Below, in pieces: positions 1-8,780 of a stretch of 64,000 nucleotides of DNA. A model generated the notes under the pieces. The model was not told where the DNA came from and made no database searches. It saw only the letters and a list, made by a program, of their open reading frames with translations. The stretch's first letter is position 1, and every line of letters starts with the position of its first letter. A program made the position numbers and the translations under genes. The DNA lies in the NCBI RefSeq assembly GCF_002362255.1, contig NZ_LPVV01000034.1:124001-188000 (forward strand), read 5' to 3'. Origin of the DNA: Microbacterium sp. SZ1. Lineage in GTDB: Bacteria > Actinomycetota > Actinomycetes > Actinomycetales > Microbacteriaceae.

Positions 1-101
1 GCGTCGTACCCGTACTCGTTGAACGCCGCCACGGCGACCGCGAGGATCCCCTGCTGGTCGTAACCGGGGCGACCGCGTCGCGCACTCTGCATCTCAGACA
101 T
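1..101 (-). CDS. TetR-family regulator, N-terminal part only (candidate PaaR)
   Basis: The reading frame starts at an ATG at 101 and runs off the left edge after about 33 codons. It begins MSEMQSARRGRPGYDQQGIL and continues AVAVAAFNEYGYDA. The basic 'RRGRPGYD' segment followed by a helix and 'FNEYGYDA' is the usual opening of a TetR DNA-binding domain. It lies 43 bp downstream of paaK on the same strand, so it could be co-transcribed with paaI-paaK. TetR-type PaaR repressors, relieved by phenylacetyl-CoA, sit beside paa genes in other actinobacteria, and two matching operators occur in this window. The PaaR assignment rests on this context; the ligand-binding domain lies outside the window. 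Confidence 0.7.
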   Translation of the reverse strand, partial: MSEMQSARRGRPGYDQQGILAVAVAAFNEYGYD

Positions 102-144
102 CAGAACACAGTGTGGCAGGTCGAGAGGGTGGCAGGCGGAGAGG

Positions 145-1494
145 TCACCGCAGGTCGTAGACGCGCTTGTACTTGCCCTCGCTCCGCGGCAGGACTCCCG
201 GCTCTTCGAGTCGCACGGCGACCGTCGACCCGATGAACACCTTGATGCGCTGAGCGAGCACCTCCGCGGCGCTCCGGCAGACCTCGACCGACAGGTCGGG
301 GTGCCGCTCGATGCGCACCGTGAGAGCATCCATCCGCCCGTCCTTGCTGAGCTCGAGGATGAAGTGCGGTGTGAGCTGTTCGATGCCGAGCACGAGCTCC
401 TCGATCTGAGTGGGGAACAGATTCACGCCCCGCACGATGATCATGTCGTCGTTGCGCCCGGTGACCTTCTCCATGCGCCGCATCCCGGGGCGCGCGGTGC
501 CGGGGAGCAGCCGCGTGAGGTCTCGCGTGCGGTACCGGATGACCGGGAAGGCTTCCTTGGTGAGAGACGTGAAGACGAGCTCGCCGAGCTCGCCGTCGGG
601 CAGTGCGGCACCCGTCTCGGCGTCGATGACCTCTGGCAGGAAGTGGTCCTCCCACAGGTGCGGCCCGTCTTTGCCGTCGAGGCACTCGCTCCCGACCCCC
701 GGGCCCATGACCTCGCTCAGGCCGTAGATGTCGAGCGCGTCGATGTCGAGCCGCTGCTCCAGCTCGCGCCGCATCTCGTTCGTCCACGGCTCCGCGCCCA
801 GCACGGCCACCTTCAACGAAGTCGACCGCGGGTCGATGCCCTGCGCCACCATCGCGTCGGCGATCGTGAGCAGGTAGCTCGGCGTGCAGAGGATCGCATC
901 GGGCTCGAAGTCGCGGATCAGCTGCAGCTGGCGAGCGGTCTGACCGCCGGAGACGGGGATCACGGTGGCGCCGAGCGCCTCGATTCCCGCATGAGCGCCG
1001 AGACCGCCCGTGAAGAGTCCGTACCCGTAGGCGTTGTGCACCTGCATGCCAGGGCGGATACCCGCCGCGCGCAGGGATCGCGCCACCAGGGTGCCCCATC
1101 GTTCGAGATCGCCCCTCGTGTAGCCGACGACCGTCGGGCGTCCCGTCGTCCCGCTGGACGCGTGGATGCGGGCGACGTCGGTCATCGGCACCGCGAACAT
1201 CCCGAACGGGTAGGTCTCGCGCAGATCGGCCTTCGTCGTGAACGGCAGCCGCTCGACGTCGGCGAGCGTGCCGATGTCGTCGGGGTGCACACCGGCCTCA
1301 TCGAATTTGCGGGTGTAGAGCGGCACGTTCGCGTACGCGTGTCGGACGGTCTGCTGCAGCCGGACGAGCTGGAGGGCTTCGATCTCCTCGCGACTCATTC
1401 GCTCTTCGGGATCGAGGGAATCGAGGCTCGGCGGCTGAACGCGTGAGGTGCGCACGTGCGGAGATGCGGTGGAGGGTTCGGTCGTCGTCGACAT
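145..1494 (-). CDS. paaK: phenylacetate-CoA ligase
   Basis: The 449-residue product is an ANL-superfamily adenylate-forming enzyme that activates phenylacetate to phenylacetyl-CoA with ATP, the first step of aerobic phenylacetate degradation. The AMP/phosphate-binding signature SSGTTGRP is at residues 113-120, followed by VVGYT. A 'DIYGLSEVMGPG' motif lies mid-protein, and the C-terminus 'RSEGKYKRVYDLR' carries the expected mobile-domain lysine. Length matches PaaK. It lies 50 bp downstream of paaI on the same strand and upstream of the TetR gene, so paaI-paaK-regulator probably form one unit under the operator at 2052-2073. The substrate is assigned from family and context. Confidence 0.95.
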   Translation of the reverse strand: MSTTTEPSTASPHVRTSRVQPPSLDSLDPEERMSREEIEALQLVRLQQTVRHAYANVPLYTRKFDEAGVHPDDIGTLADVERLPFTTKADLRETYPFGMFAVPMTDVARIHASSGTTGRPTVVGYTRGDLERWGTLVARSLRAAGIRPGMQVHNAYGYGLFTGGLGAHAGIEALGATVIPVSGGQTARQLQLIRDFEPDAILCTPSYLLTIADAMVAQGIDPRSTSLKVAVLGAEPWTNEMRRELEQRLDIDALDIYGLSEVMGPGVGSECLDGKDGPHLWEDHFLPEVIDAETGAALPDGELGELVFTSLTKEAFPVIRYRTRDLTRLLPGTARPGMRRMEKVTGRNDDMIIVRGVNLFPTQIEELVLGIEQLTPHFILELSKDGRMDALTVRIERHPDLSVEVCRSAAEVLAQRIKVFIGSTVAVRLEEPGVLPRSEGKYKRVYDLR

Positions 1495-1544
1495 GAGTGC
1501 TCCAGAGGGGATCGAAAGGGTGAGGTCAGAGTGGCGCGACCGGG

Positions 1545-1997
1545 TCAGAGGGTCTGCGAGGTGGTGCGTGAACGCCCGCGGAACTCGGCGACGACGTCAC
1601 CGATCTCGTCGACGACGGTCACGTCGTAGATGCCGGAGCGCCCGGATCGGGCGCGTCTCACGGCGGTCGCGGTCAGGGTCTGACCGGCCGTCGTCGGCTT
1701 GAGGAAGGCGATGTCGGCGCCGGCCGCGACCGTCACCCGGTCGTCCTCATTGCAGGCGATCGCGAAGGCCGTGTCGGCGAGGGCGAACACGAAACCGCCG
1801 TGCGTGATGCGGAACCCGTTGGTCATGTCGTCGCGCACCGGCATCGACACGACGGCGTGGCCCGGGTCGTCGCGCTCGACGACGAGACCGAGGGATGCCG
1901 ATGCGCGGTCGCGCTGCATCATCGCGCGGTTCGGGGGCAGGGCGGGGTCCGAGGCGAATTCGTTCTCGCCCATCGTTCGCGTCGCCGCATCTGCCAT
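1545..1997 (-). CDS. paaI: PaaI-type hotdog thioesterase
   Basis: This 150-residue hotdog-fold acyl-CoA thioesterase probably removes stalled ring-hydroxylated phenylacetyl-CoA esters and frees CoA. The signature 'ITHGGFVFALADTAFAIACN' contains the conserved HGG and the catalytic-region aspartate. The frame is open for 18 more codons upstream, but the ATG at 1997 has a strong GAGGAGG ribosome site 6 bp before it. The extended version would also run to the edge of the operator. It is the first gene of the left paa unit, just downstream of the operator. Confidence 0.93.
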   Translation of the reverse strand: MADAATRTMGENEFASDPALPPNRAMMQRDRASASLGLVVERDDPGHAVVSMPVRDDMTNGFRITHGGFVFALADTAFAIACNEDDRVTVAAGADIAFLKPTTAGQTLTATAVRRARSGRSGIYDVTVVDEIGDVVAEFRGRSRTTSQTL

Positions 1998-2051
1998 GCC
2001 GACCTCCTCGTCGAGTCGGGTGCCCGCTGACGGGGTATCCGACCCGACCAT

Positions 2052-2073
2052 ACTAACTGAACGATCGGTTAGT
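2052..2073. promoter_or_regulatory. candidate PaaR operator (left paa unit)
   Basis: A 22-bp inverted repeat starts ACTAACTGAA, ends CGGTTAGT and has central CGATC. It differs at about one position from the Corynebacterium PaaR consensus as I remember it (ACTNACCG-NNCGNN-CGGTNAGT). It lies 55 bp upstream of the paaI start, and a close relative lies at 11492-11513 before paaA. Both copies are followed by AAAG. Their shared sequence supports one TetR-type regulator controlling both blocks. Confidence 0.7.
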
Positions 2074-2106
2074 AAAGAGGATGACGAGGAGAAAGGTCAG
2101 AGCGGA

Positions 2107-3390
2107 TCAGCCCTCGGGGATCGGCGCGAGGGTCGCATCGGTGACCGTCACGCCGCTGATGACGGCCTCCGGATCGTCGAAGTCCCGATCGGCGCGGACG
2201 TCGATGACGCGACCGTCGCGAGTGGCCCACCGGTAGAAGTACTCCTCAGATGAGGAGACCTCGACGAAGGTGCCCTCGGGGAGGGCGGCCACGGCGTCGG
2301 CCAGCGGTGCACCGATTCGCACTCCTTCGACCGAAGGCAGTGCGGACCCGTTCGGCTGCTCATCCCCCGCGAGATTCGCGATACCTGCCGTGATGCTCTC
2401 GAGAAGCCCGTCCTCTGTGAAATGCAGCACCAGCGACGCATCGCCACCCGCGGAGCGCAGTCGCACGTAACCCCCATATCCCATCTCTTCGGCCGTTGCG
2501 CCGGGGACGGCTGCGAGCACGACATCTCTCGTGTCGCCGAGACGCAGCGGCCCCACCGTGGCCGAAGTGAAAGTCCACTCGCTCCACGGCGTGCTCGGGT
2601 CGGCGGCATCGGGAGCCGGCTCCTCCTGAGGAGGCTCCTCGGTGAGCTTCTCGATCAGGGACTGACGCGCATCCACGGCGCGGTCGCGCAGCAGAAGAGC
2701 AGCTGCTTCCGCATCGAACCCCTCTTCCTCCGGAGAGGGCTGCCAGAGATGGACGAGAACGTTCCCCACGGAGGCGAACACATGGTGGGCGGTCCAGGGA
2801 TTGCCCGCGAAATCCGCCGAGAACGAGCCGGCGAAGGCGCGGACGCCGTCCGACTCGGGGGCGACGATCGCATCGAAGGTGCCGGGTCCCGCAGCGTCGA
2901 ATTGAGCGCACTCTTCGACCGTCGACAGCAGTCTGCTCATCATCGCCTCAGCCTGCGCCTCCGAGGGGTATTGGAGCATCTGTTGAGCTCCGGTGCTCGT
3001 TCCCTCGTCGACCCCCTCCCAGGGAACGACGCGAGCCCCGACGCTCCACAGCGATGGCTCGACCATCAGCCAGGAGCAGACCGCCGGGGTGAACTCCGGC
3101 CCTCCCCCATCCGAGAACTGGAGCAGGCGGTCGGTGACGGCGCTCGTCGATGGAGCGCCCGGGAAGACACCGGCGATCTCATCGGCCGTCAGGGCGAAGG
3201 ACGAGAGCTCGTCCGCGACGAAGTTCAGTGGACCGTCGTACGGAACGGGCGCAGACGGAGACGCAGAGGGGGCCGTCGTGGCACTGGGCTCGGGCTCCGG
3301 TGCGCACGCCGAGATCAGCGCGAGCGCCACCACCGTCACACAGGCGAGCGCGCCTCTCGTGACGCCTCGCCGTCGGATTCCATCCCTCAT
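2107..3390 (-). CDS. secreted lipoprotein of unknown function
   Basis: I do not recognise the function of this 427-residue protein. It has a basic N-terminus (RRRGVTRG), a hydrophobic stretch and a lipobox LISAC with Cys29 as the likely lipidated residue. A Ser/Pro/Ala/Thr-rich linker of about 20 residues follows, typical of actinobacterial membrane-anchored lipoproteins. The mature protein is acidic with no catalytic motif I can name. Residues about 270-427 ('TVGPLRLGDTRDVVLAAVPGA') resemble small beta-rich repeat domains of secreted actinobacterial proteins. It stands between the paaI operator and the dha operon and has no obvious partner. Confidence 0.7.
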   Translation of the reverse strand: MRDGIRRRGVTRGALACVTVVALALISACAPEPEPSATTAPSASPSAPVPYDGPLNFVADELSSFALTADEIAGVFPGAPSTSAVTDRLLQFSDGGGPEFTPAVCSWLMVEPSLWSVGARVVPWEGVDEGTSTGAQQMLQYPSEAQAEAMMSRLLSTVEECAQFDAAGPGTFDAIVAPESDGVRAFAGSFSADFAGNPWTAHHVFASVGNVLVHLWQPSPEEEGFDAEAAALLLRDRAVDARQSLIEKLTEEPPQEEPAPDAADPSTPWSEWTFTSATVGPLRLGDTRDVVLAAVPGATAEEMGYGGYVRLRSAGGDASLVLHFTEDGLLESITAGIANLAGDEQPNGSALPSVEGVRIGAPLADAVAALPEGTFVEVSSSEEYFYRWATRDGRVIDVRADRDFDDPEAVISGVTVTDATLAPIPEG

Positions 3391-3502
3391 GTCGACCCTC
3401 CGATGATCTGCGAGCGCCGGTGCGCGGCGCTTCCCCTGCGGTCACCCTATCGACGCCGCGGCGCGCAACCGGGACACGGGAGCAAGGAGACATGGAACCG
3501 TT

Positions 3503-3533
3503 ACGCGTCGCATGCCGTCGATGGCATACGCGT
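3503..3533 (-). terminator. hairpin downstream of dhaM
   Basis: Arms ACGCGT (3503-3508) and ACGCGT (3528-3533) enclose ATGCC (3512-3516) and GGCAT (3523-3527), with a 6-base loop and a 3-base bulge on one side. It lies 14 bp past the dhaM stop. No U-run follows, so it may be a weak or factor-assisted terminator. Confidence 0.4.
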
Positions 3534-3546
3534 TCTGGGATGGGAT

Positions 3547-6063
3547 CTAGGGAGTCACGGCACGGGCAGCGTCTGCACGCGCCGCATCTGCGCTGAGCGC
3601 CGCACGAGCGGCGTCGGCGGCGCGGCGACAGTCCTCGCGCGTCGTCGATGCCAGAGCTGCGGCCACCCGCCCGAGCGCGCGCGGCGTCATAGACAGCGAC
3701 GTGACGCCGAGACCCACGAGCACTGGGGCGAGAGACGGATCTCCCGCCGCCTCTCCGCAGACGCCCACAGGCTTTCCCGCCGCGCCTCCCGCCTCTCCCA
3801 CCGCGTGAATGAGTCGCAGCACGGCCGGCTGCCACGGATCGTTCAGGTCGCCCAGCTCGCCGAGCAGACGATCGGCCGCCATCGTGTATTGAGTGAGGTC
3901 GTTCGTGCCGATGCTGACGAAGTCCACGACATCGAACAGCTCGGCCGCGAGCAGCGCCGCCGCGGGAGTCTCGATCATCACGCCCACGCGATCGAGGCCC
4001 GCAGCCCGACAGCGATCGGCGAACAGGCGGGCCTCGTCGACGGTCGCCACCATCGGCGCCATCACCTCGACCTGCGCCGCCTCCTGCTCGGCTGAGGCCG
4101 CGAGCGCTCGCAGCTGGTCGTCGAGCAGCTGCAACGAGCGCCGCGCGAGTCGCACTCCCCGCACACCGAGCGCAGGATTCTCCTCGGGCTGCGGGTCGGT
4201 GAACGGCAGAGGCTTGTCGCTGCCGGCGTCCAGCGTGCGCACGACGACCCGGCGACCGGCGAACGGCGCGAGCACGGCACCGTACGCGGCGACCTGCTCC
4301 TCGATGCTCGGCGCGTCGGCGCGATCGAGGAAGGAGAACTCGGTGCGGAAGAGTCCGATGCCCTCGGCACGCGCCTCGGCGGCGGTCTTCGCGTCGGCGG
4401 CGCCACCCACGTTCGCGAGGAGCGCGACGCTCTCACCGTCGGCAAGCGCGCCGCGCCCGTCGAAAGGCACGATCTCGGATGCCGCACGCGCCGCCTCGAT
4501 CGCCTCGGCGGACGGCTCCACCTCGACCGTCCCTCGGTCCCCATCGACGAGAACGACGGAATCGGTCGGGATATCGGTCGCCCCCGCCACGGCGACCACC
4601 GCGGGCAGTCCGAGCGACCGAGCGATGATGGCCGTGTGCGAGGTCGGTCCGCCCTCCTCTGTGACGAGTGCCACGCAGTTGCCGCCCGCGAGAGAGGCGG
4701 TGTCCGCGGGAGCGAGGTCGCGGGCGACGAGCACGAAGGGCTCATCGCGCTCGGGCACCCCCGGCAGATCGACCTGGAGGATCTCGGCGATGATCCGATC
4801 GCGCACATCGATCACGTCGGCGACGCGCTCCGCCATCCGACCGCCGAGAGCGGCGAGCGTGCGCGCATGGGCGCCACCGACCTCCCAGACCGCGCGCGCC
4901 GCCGTGCGGCCCTTCGCCTGCACGAGGGCCGTGGCCTCGGCGACCAGCTCAGGGTCGGACGCCAAGAGCCGCGAGGTGTCGAGGATCGCCCGCGATTCAC
5001 CGCTCGCCTTCTCGGCGCGGCGTCGCAGCTGGTCGGCCACGGCGACGGCGGCCCACTCGATCGTCGAGACCTCCGCTGCCCGATCGGCCGGATCGACGGC
5101 CACGGCGGGATCGGGTTCGACGAGCGGCGATCCGAGGAGGACCACCTGCGCGGAGACGAGTCCCGGGCTCACACCGCGGCCCCGCAGCACTGTGCCGGGA
5201 AGGACCCGCGCGGATGTCGAGTCGGACACCGAGGTGACGGAGGCGGAGGACGCGGTGGCGGAGACGGCGGAATCAAGGGGCGTCGACACCCGCGGCTCGG
5301 CGGACACGGATGCGGACGGCGCGTCCTCGCCGAACCCCTCGTCGAAAAGCGCGGCGATGCGCTCGAGGGCTGCCTCGGCGTCCGGGCCGCTCGCGATGAG
5401 CTCCACGTCGTCCCCCTGTCGCGCGTCCAGCACGAGCAGACGCGACAGACTCGCGGCCGACGCCTCGGGTCCGTCGGGCAGTCTGCGCACCCGGACGACC
5501 GCTCCGGCGGAGGCCTCGGCGATCAGTGCCGCCGGACGCGCGTGGATGCCGAGCGGGTTGCGCACCCGGACGGTGCGGGTGAGCACGGAGCCGCCGGAGT
5601 CCACGGCCGGCGCCCCGTCGTCCGTTCCCGGGTCCGGTGCGTGCTCCTCCCCCAATTGCCCCGCTTTCGCGGCGAGCGCTCCCGAGGCCTCCGCGGCGAC
5701 GGCGTCCAGCGCCCCGCCGGCCGAGGCCGACACCACCGCGGCGAGCAGACCCTCGACGAAGGGCGCAGGGACCAAGCGCACCGGAACGTCGCTCGCGCGC
5801 AGCTCCAGCGCGAGCTCTGCGCTCAGCACGGCCGATCCGAGATCCATCACCACGAGCACGCCGTCGCAGTCGTCTGCGAGCTCGTCGATCGCCGACGCCA
5901 CGGCGACGGCATCGGTGCCGAGCACCGGCGCGCCGTCGGCATCCCTCCCCGCGCCCGCAGCGACGCGCACCTGCGCCCCGCCGGACGGGACCATCTGCAG
6001 GGCGAGTTCGAGTGCCGCCTCCCCGAGCCGAGCGCTGTGGGAGACGGCGACGACGCCGATCAT
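3547..6063 (-). CDS. dhaM: DhaM-type phosphotransferase: EIIA-HPr-complete enzyme I fusion
   Basis: This 838-residue cytoplasmic protein passes phosphate from PEP to ADP on DhaL for dihydroxyacetone phosphorylation. Three PTS domains follow in order. The EIIA(Man)-like domain (about 1-125) has phospho-acceptor His9 in VVAVSHSARLGEAA. HPr (about 161-248) has His174 in NPLGIHARPAAL. Enzyme I (about 288-825) has His476 in EEGGPTSHTAIIARSLG and Cys769 in VGVCGEAAGD. Long Ala/Ser/Glu-rich linkers join the domains. E. coli DhaM (about 470 residues) carries only a truncated EI; here the PEP-binding C-terminal domain is complete, so the protein may not need the general PTS. It overlaps the end of dhaL by one base. 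Confidence 0.93.
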   Translation of the reverse strand: MIGVVAVSHSARLGEAALELALQMVPSGGAQVRVAAGAGRDADGAPVLGTDAVAVASAIDELADDCDGVLVVMDLGSAVLSAELALELRASDVPVRLVPAPFVEGLLAAVVSASAGGALDAVAAEASGALAAKAGQLGEEHAPDPGTDDGAPAVDSGGSVLTRTVRVRNPLGIHARPAALIAEASAGAVVRVRRLPDGPEASAASLSRLLVLDARQGDDVELIASGPDAEAALERIAALFDEGFGEDAPSASVSAEPRVSTPLDSAVSATASSASVTSVSDSTSARVLPGTVLRGRGVSPGLVSAQVVLLGSPLVEPDPAVAVDPADRAAEVSTIEWAAVAVADQLRRRAEKASGESRAILDTSRLLASDPELVAEATALVQAKGRTAARAVWEVGGAHARTLAALGGRMAERVADVIDVRDRIIAEILQVDLPGVPERDEPFVLVARDLAPADTASLAGGNCVALVTEEGGPTSHTAIIARSLGLPAVVAVAGATDIPTDSVVLVDGDRGTVEVEPSAEAIEAARAASEIVPFDGRGALADGESVALLANVGGAADAKTAAEARAEGIGLFRTEFSFLDRADAPSIEEQVAAYGAVLAPFAGRRVVVRTLDAGSDKPLPFTDPQPEENPALGVRGVRLARRSLQLLDDQLRALAASAEQEAAQVEVMAPMVATVDEARLFADRCRAAGLDRVGVMIETPAAALLAAELFDVVDFVSIGTNDLTQYTMAADRLLGELGDLNDPWQPAVLRLIHAVGEAGGAAGKPVGVCGEAAGDPSLAPVLVGLGVTSLSMTPRALGRVAAALASTTREDCRRAADAARAALSADAARADAARAVTP

Positions 6064-6707
6064 CAGGACGAGCCGGCGATCGCGTCGGCGAGCGTCTCGA
6101 AGAGCAGCGTCACGGATGCCGCGCCCGGATCGAGGTGCCCGGCGCTCCGCTCCCCCAGATAGCTCGCGCGGCCCTTCCGGGCGACGAGCGGTGTGGTGGA
6201 ATCACGGCCGGCCGCCGCTGCCTTCGCCGCGGCGCGCGTCGCGTCGGCGATGCCTGCGGCGCGCGCGACGCCGGCATCCAGAGCATCCACCGCCGGTGCC
6301 ATCGCGTCGAACAGGGTCTTGTCCCCCGCCTCGGCCTTGCCCCGCGCGACGATCCCGTCGAGCCCCGCGCGCAGCGCTGCGGCGAGGGCCGCGGCATCCA
6401 GCTCCGTGACGGCCCCGGCCGTCATGCCCATGCGCAGGAACAGCGTGCCGTAAAGCGGTCCACTCGCTCCGCCGACCGAGCTGACGAGCGTCATCCCGAC
6501 GCTCTTGAGCAGTTCGTCCATCGTGGCGGGCGAGGCGGGTCCGAGCTTCTCGACGACCGCCGCCATGCCGCGGCTCATGTTCGCGCCGTGGTCGGCGTCG
6601 CCGATCGCCGAGTCGAGCTCGGTGAGCCAGTCGCGCTTCTCGGTCACGGCGTCGCGGAATCGCGTGATCCAGTCGACGACGGTCGCGGTGCCGATCGTCT
6701 CCGCCAT
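6063..6707 (-). CDS. dhaL: dihydroxyacetone kinase ADP-binding subunit
   Basis: DhaL (214 residues) holds a tightly bound ADP that is rephosphorylated by DhaM and donates its phosphate to dihydroxyacetone on DhaK. The Mg-nucleotide motif 'AIGDADHGANMSRGM' is near residue 41, and the glycine-rich 'SSVGGASGPLYGTLFL' follows near residue 80. Length fits the family. The gene lies between dhaK (4-bp gap) and dhaM (1-bp overlap), so translation of all three is probably coupled. Confidence 0.96.
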   Translation of the reverse strand: MAETIGTATVVDWITRFRDAVTEKRDWLTELDSAIGDADHGANMSRGMAAVVEKLGPASPATMDELLKSVGMTLVSSVGGASGPLYGTLFLRMGMTAGAVTELDAAALAAALRAGLDGIVARGKAEAGDKTLFDAMAPAVDALDAGVARAAGIADATRAAAKAAAAGRDSTTPLVARKGRASYLGERSAGHLDPGAASVTLLFETLADAIAGSS

Positions 6708-6711
6708 CGCG

Positions 6712-7704
6712 TCACACCCCCCAGCGCAGGCCGGGGGTGTTCACGGGGGCGTCCCAGAGCCTCAGGATCTCGTCGTCCGCGGCGAGCACGGTGACCGAGC
6801 AGCCGGCCATGTCGAGCGAGGTGATGTAGTTGCCGACGAGGTTGCGTGCGATCCGGATCCCGGCCTTCTCCAGCAGCGCCGCGACCTCCCCGTACATGAG
6901 GTAGAGCTCGATCTGCGGCGTCGCACCCATGCCGTTGAGCATGACGATCGCGGGACCTGTGCGATCGAGGTCGGCAAGGATCGGTTCGACCAGCTGCCGC
7001 GCGATCTCGGATGCCGGGGCGAGCGGTTCGCGGTGCCTGCCTGGCTCGCCGTGGATGCCGATACCGATCTCCATCTGGTCCTCGGGCAGGTCGAAGGTCG
7101 GCTTGCCTGCAGCGGGCACCGTGCAGCTCGTCAGGGCCATGCCCATCGAGCGGCCCTGGCCGTTGATGCGCTGCGCGAGCGCGACGACCGACGCGAGGTC
7201 CTGTCCCTCCTCGGCCGCAGCACCGACCAGCTTCTCGAGCAGGACCGTGAGTCCGACGCCCCGGCGACCGGCGGTGTAGAGCGAATCCTGCACCGCGACG
7301 TCGTCGTCGACGACCACGGTGCCGACCTCGATGCCCTCCATGGACGCGAGCTCGGCCGCCATCTCGAAGTTCAGCACGTCACCGGTGTAGTTCTTCACGA
7401 TGTGCAGCACCCCTGCACCTCGGTCGACCGCTTTCGTCGCCGCCTGCACCCGGTCAGGCGTCGGGGAGGTGAAGATCTCGCCCGCGACGGCCGCGTCGAG
7501 CATCCCCTCGCCGACGAATCCGCCGTGGAGCGGCTCGTGACCCGATCCGCCACCGGAGACCACCGCGACCTTGCCCTGGGCCTTGGGCGTCGCGCGCGTG
7601 ATGACGTGCGTCTCGAGATCGACGGCGAGCTCCGGATGCGCGAGGGCCACCCCCCTGAGCGATTCGACGAGCACGTCCTCCGGCGCGTTGATGAGCTTCT
7701 TCAT
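6712..7704 (-). CDS. dhaK: dihydroxyacetone kinase substrate-binding subunit
   Basis: DhaK (330 residues) binds dihydroxyacetone covalently as a hemiaminal. The motif [16 protein letters not shown] is at residues 50-65, and the substrate-bonding histidine is His218 in '[12 protein letters not shown]', matching His230 of E. coli DhaK. It is the first gene of dhaK-dhaL-dhaM, reading away from the IclR gene with a 113-bp divergent control region. The product is dihydroxyacetone phosphate, feeding glycolysis. No glycerol dehydrogenase is in this window. Confidence 0.97.
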   Translation of the reverse strand: MKKLINAPEDVLVESLRGVALAHPELAVDLETHVITRATPKAQGKVAVVSGGGSGHEPLHGGFVGEGMLDAAVAGEIFTSPTPDRVQAATKAVDRGAGVLHIVKNYTGDVLNFEMAAELASMEGIEVGTVVVDDDVAVQDSLYTAGRRGVGLTVLLEKLVGAAAEEGQDLASVVALAQRINGQGRSMGMALTSCTVPAAGKPTFDLPEDQMEIGIGIHGEPGRHREPLAPASEIARQLVEPILADLDRTGPAIVMLNGMGATPQIELYLMYGEVAALLEKAGIRIARNLVGNYITSLDMAGCSVTVLAADDEILRLWDAPVNTPGLRWGV

Positions 7705-7756
7705 GCTGGATCTCCATTGATCTCGACCGCACGGCTCCCCGAAAAATCGGAAAGGA

Positions 7757-7773
7757 ATTCGTCAATGTCGAAT
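7757..7773. promoter_or_regulatory. inverted repeat in the dhaK/iclR divergent region
   Basis: ATTCG (7757-7761) and CGAAT (7769-7773) are separated by 7 bp, in the locally AT-richest part of the 113-bp gap between dhaK and the IclR gene. The position suits an operator controlling both genes. The arms are short, so chance is possible. Confidence 0.35.
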
Positions 7774-7817
7774 ATGCTCGGGCAGAGTCCTGATGTCAAG
7801 GGAGAGAGGACGGTTCC

Positions 7818-8585
7818 GTGATCCAGGCGATAGATCGCGCGGCGAAGGTGCTCGAGCTGCTGCAGGGCGCCCGCCACCTCGGGATCAGCGACCTCGCCGC
7901 CGCGCTCGATCTGCCGCCGTCGACCGTGCACGGCATCGTCAAGTCACTGCGCCAGCACGGACTCGTCGCCAAAGAGCGCGGGGGCCAGCGCTACATGCTC
8001 GGCCCCACCCTGCTGCGCCTCAGCAACGTCTACCTCGACACGCTCGACGTGCGCGCCAGGGCCATGCGCTGGACCCAGGAACTCGCGCGCCGGACGGAGC
8101 TGCCGGTGCGGCTCGGCGCTCCGCACTTCCACGAGGTGCTCGTGATCCACCACGAGCTGCGGCCTGACGACAGCAGACAGATGCTGGAGACGGGCGTCGC
8201 CATCCCGGCCCACGCCTCGGCGATGGGCAAGGTGCTGCTCGCGTGGGATCTCGGGTTCCAGCGCACGGTGTTCGAGAGACCGCTGCACAGTCTGACCGGA
8301 GACACGATCACCGACGTCGCGCGTCTCACCCTCGACTTCCCGGCCACCCTCGAACGCGGAACGGCGGCCGAGTCCGACGAGGCCGTTCTCGGAGAGTCCT
8401 CGATCGCGGCACCGGTCGCCGACGCCTCGAACCAGATCGTCGCCGCCGTCGCCGTCGTCATCCCCACCTCGCAGGGGCCCGCGACGGACGGGGTCCTCGA
8501 TGCCTTGCGCGAGGCCGCGCGCAACATCTCTCGCGAACTCGGCGCCACGAGCTGGCCTCCGAGGGTGGCGCCCGACGAGGATTAG
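7818..8585 (+). CDS. IclR-family transcriptional regulator
   Basis: The 255-residue product has an N-terminal winged helix-turn-helix (about residues 5-60; 'ISDLAAALDLPPSTVHGIVK' as the HTH core). A C-terminal IclR effector domain contains 'IPAHASAMGKVLLAW', the usual motif near the ligand pocket. The start is a GTG at 7818 preceded by GGGAGAGAGGA; no upstream ATG fits. It is divergent from dhaKLM and probably controls it, perhaps sensing a dihydroxyacetone- or glycerol-related metabolite (inference). It ends about 165 bp from the convergent recQ stop. Confidence 0.88.
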   Translation: MIQAIDRAAKVLELLQGARHLGISDLAAALDLPPSTVHGIVKSLRQHGLVAKERGGQRYMLGPTLLRLSNVYLDTLDVRARAMRWTQELARRTELPVRLGAPHFHEVLVIHHELRPDDSRQMLETGVAIPAHASAMGKVLLAWDLGFQRTVFERPLHSLTGDTITDVARLTLDFPATLERGTAAESDEAVLGESSIAAPVADASNQIVAAVAVVIPTSQGPATDGVLDALREAARNISRELGATSWPPRVAPDED

Positions 8586-8628
8586 GGTCCTCCTGACGCG
8601 CAGGCGCGCGACGGAGCGGAGACGTCAG

Positions 8629-8780
8629 CCGCGCAGCGCCAGTGCGAAGGGCAGCGCGGACACACGGCCAGAACCCGCGCGTCCCGTCAACCGCGCAGCG
8701 CCAGCGCGAAGGGCAGCGCGGAACACACGACCAGAACCCGCGCGTCCCGTCAACCGCGCAGCGCCAGTGCGAAGGGCAGC
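8629..8780. repeat. tandem triplication of the recQ 3' end (62-63 bp units)
   Basis: Units start at 8629 (62 bp) and 8691 (63 bp), and a partial third starts at 8754. The third contains the true last codons and stop of recQ. Each unit repeats, on the minus strand, the codons for LPFALALRG plus a stop, so two extra copies of the gene's end follow the real stop. Units differ by a few bases, and spacer sequence such as GAACCCGCGCGTCCCGTCAA is also duplicated. It fills most of the gap between the convergent iclR and recQ genes. Confidence 0.9.

Noticed and set aside
3893..6409. 838-codon open frame on the plus strand opposite dhaM
   Set aside because: It is an antisense shadow of high-GC coding sequence: Ser/Arg/Ala-rich, without recognisable domains, and it lies over clear dhaM/dhaL motifs.
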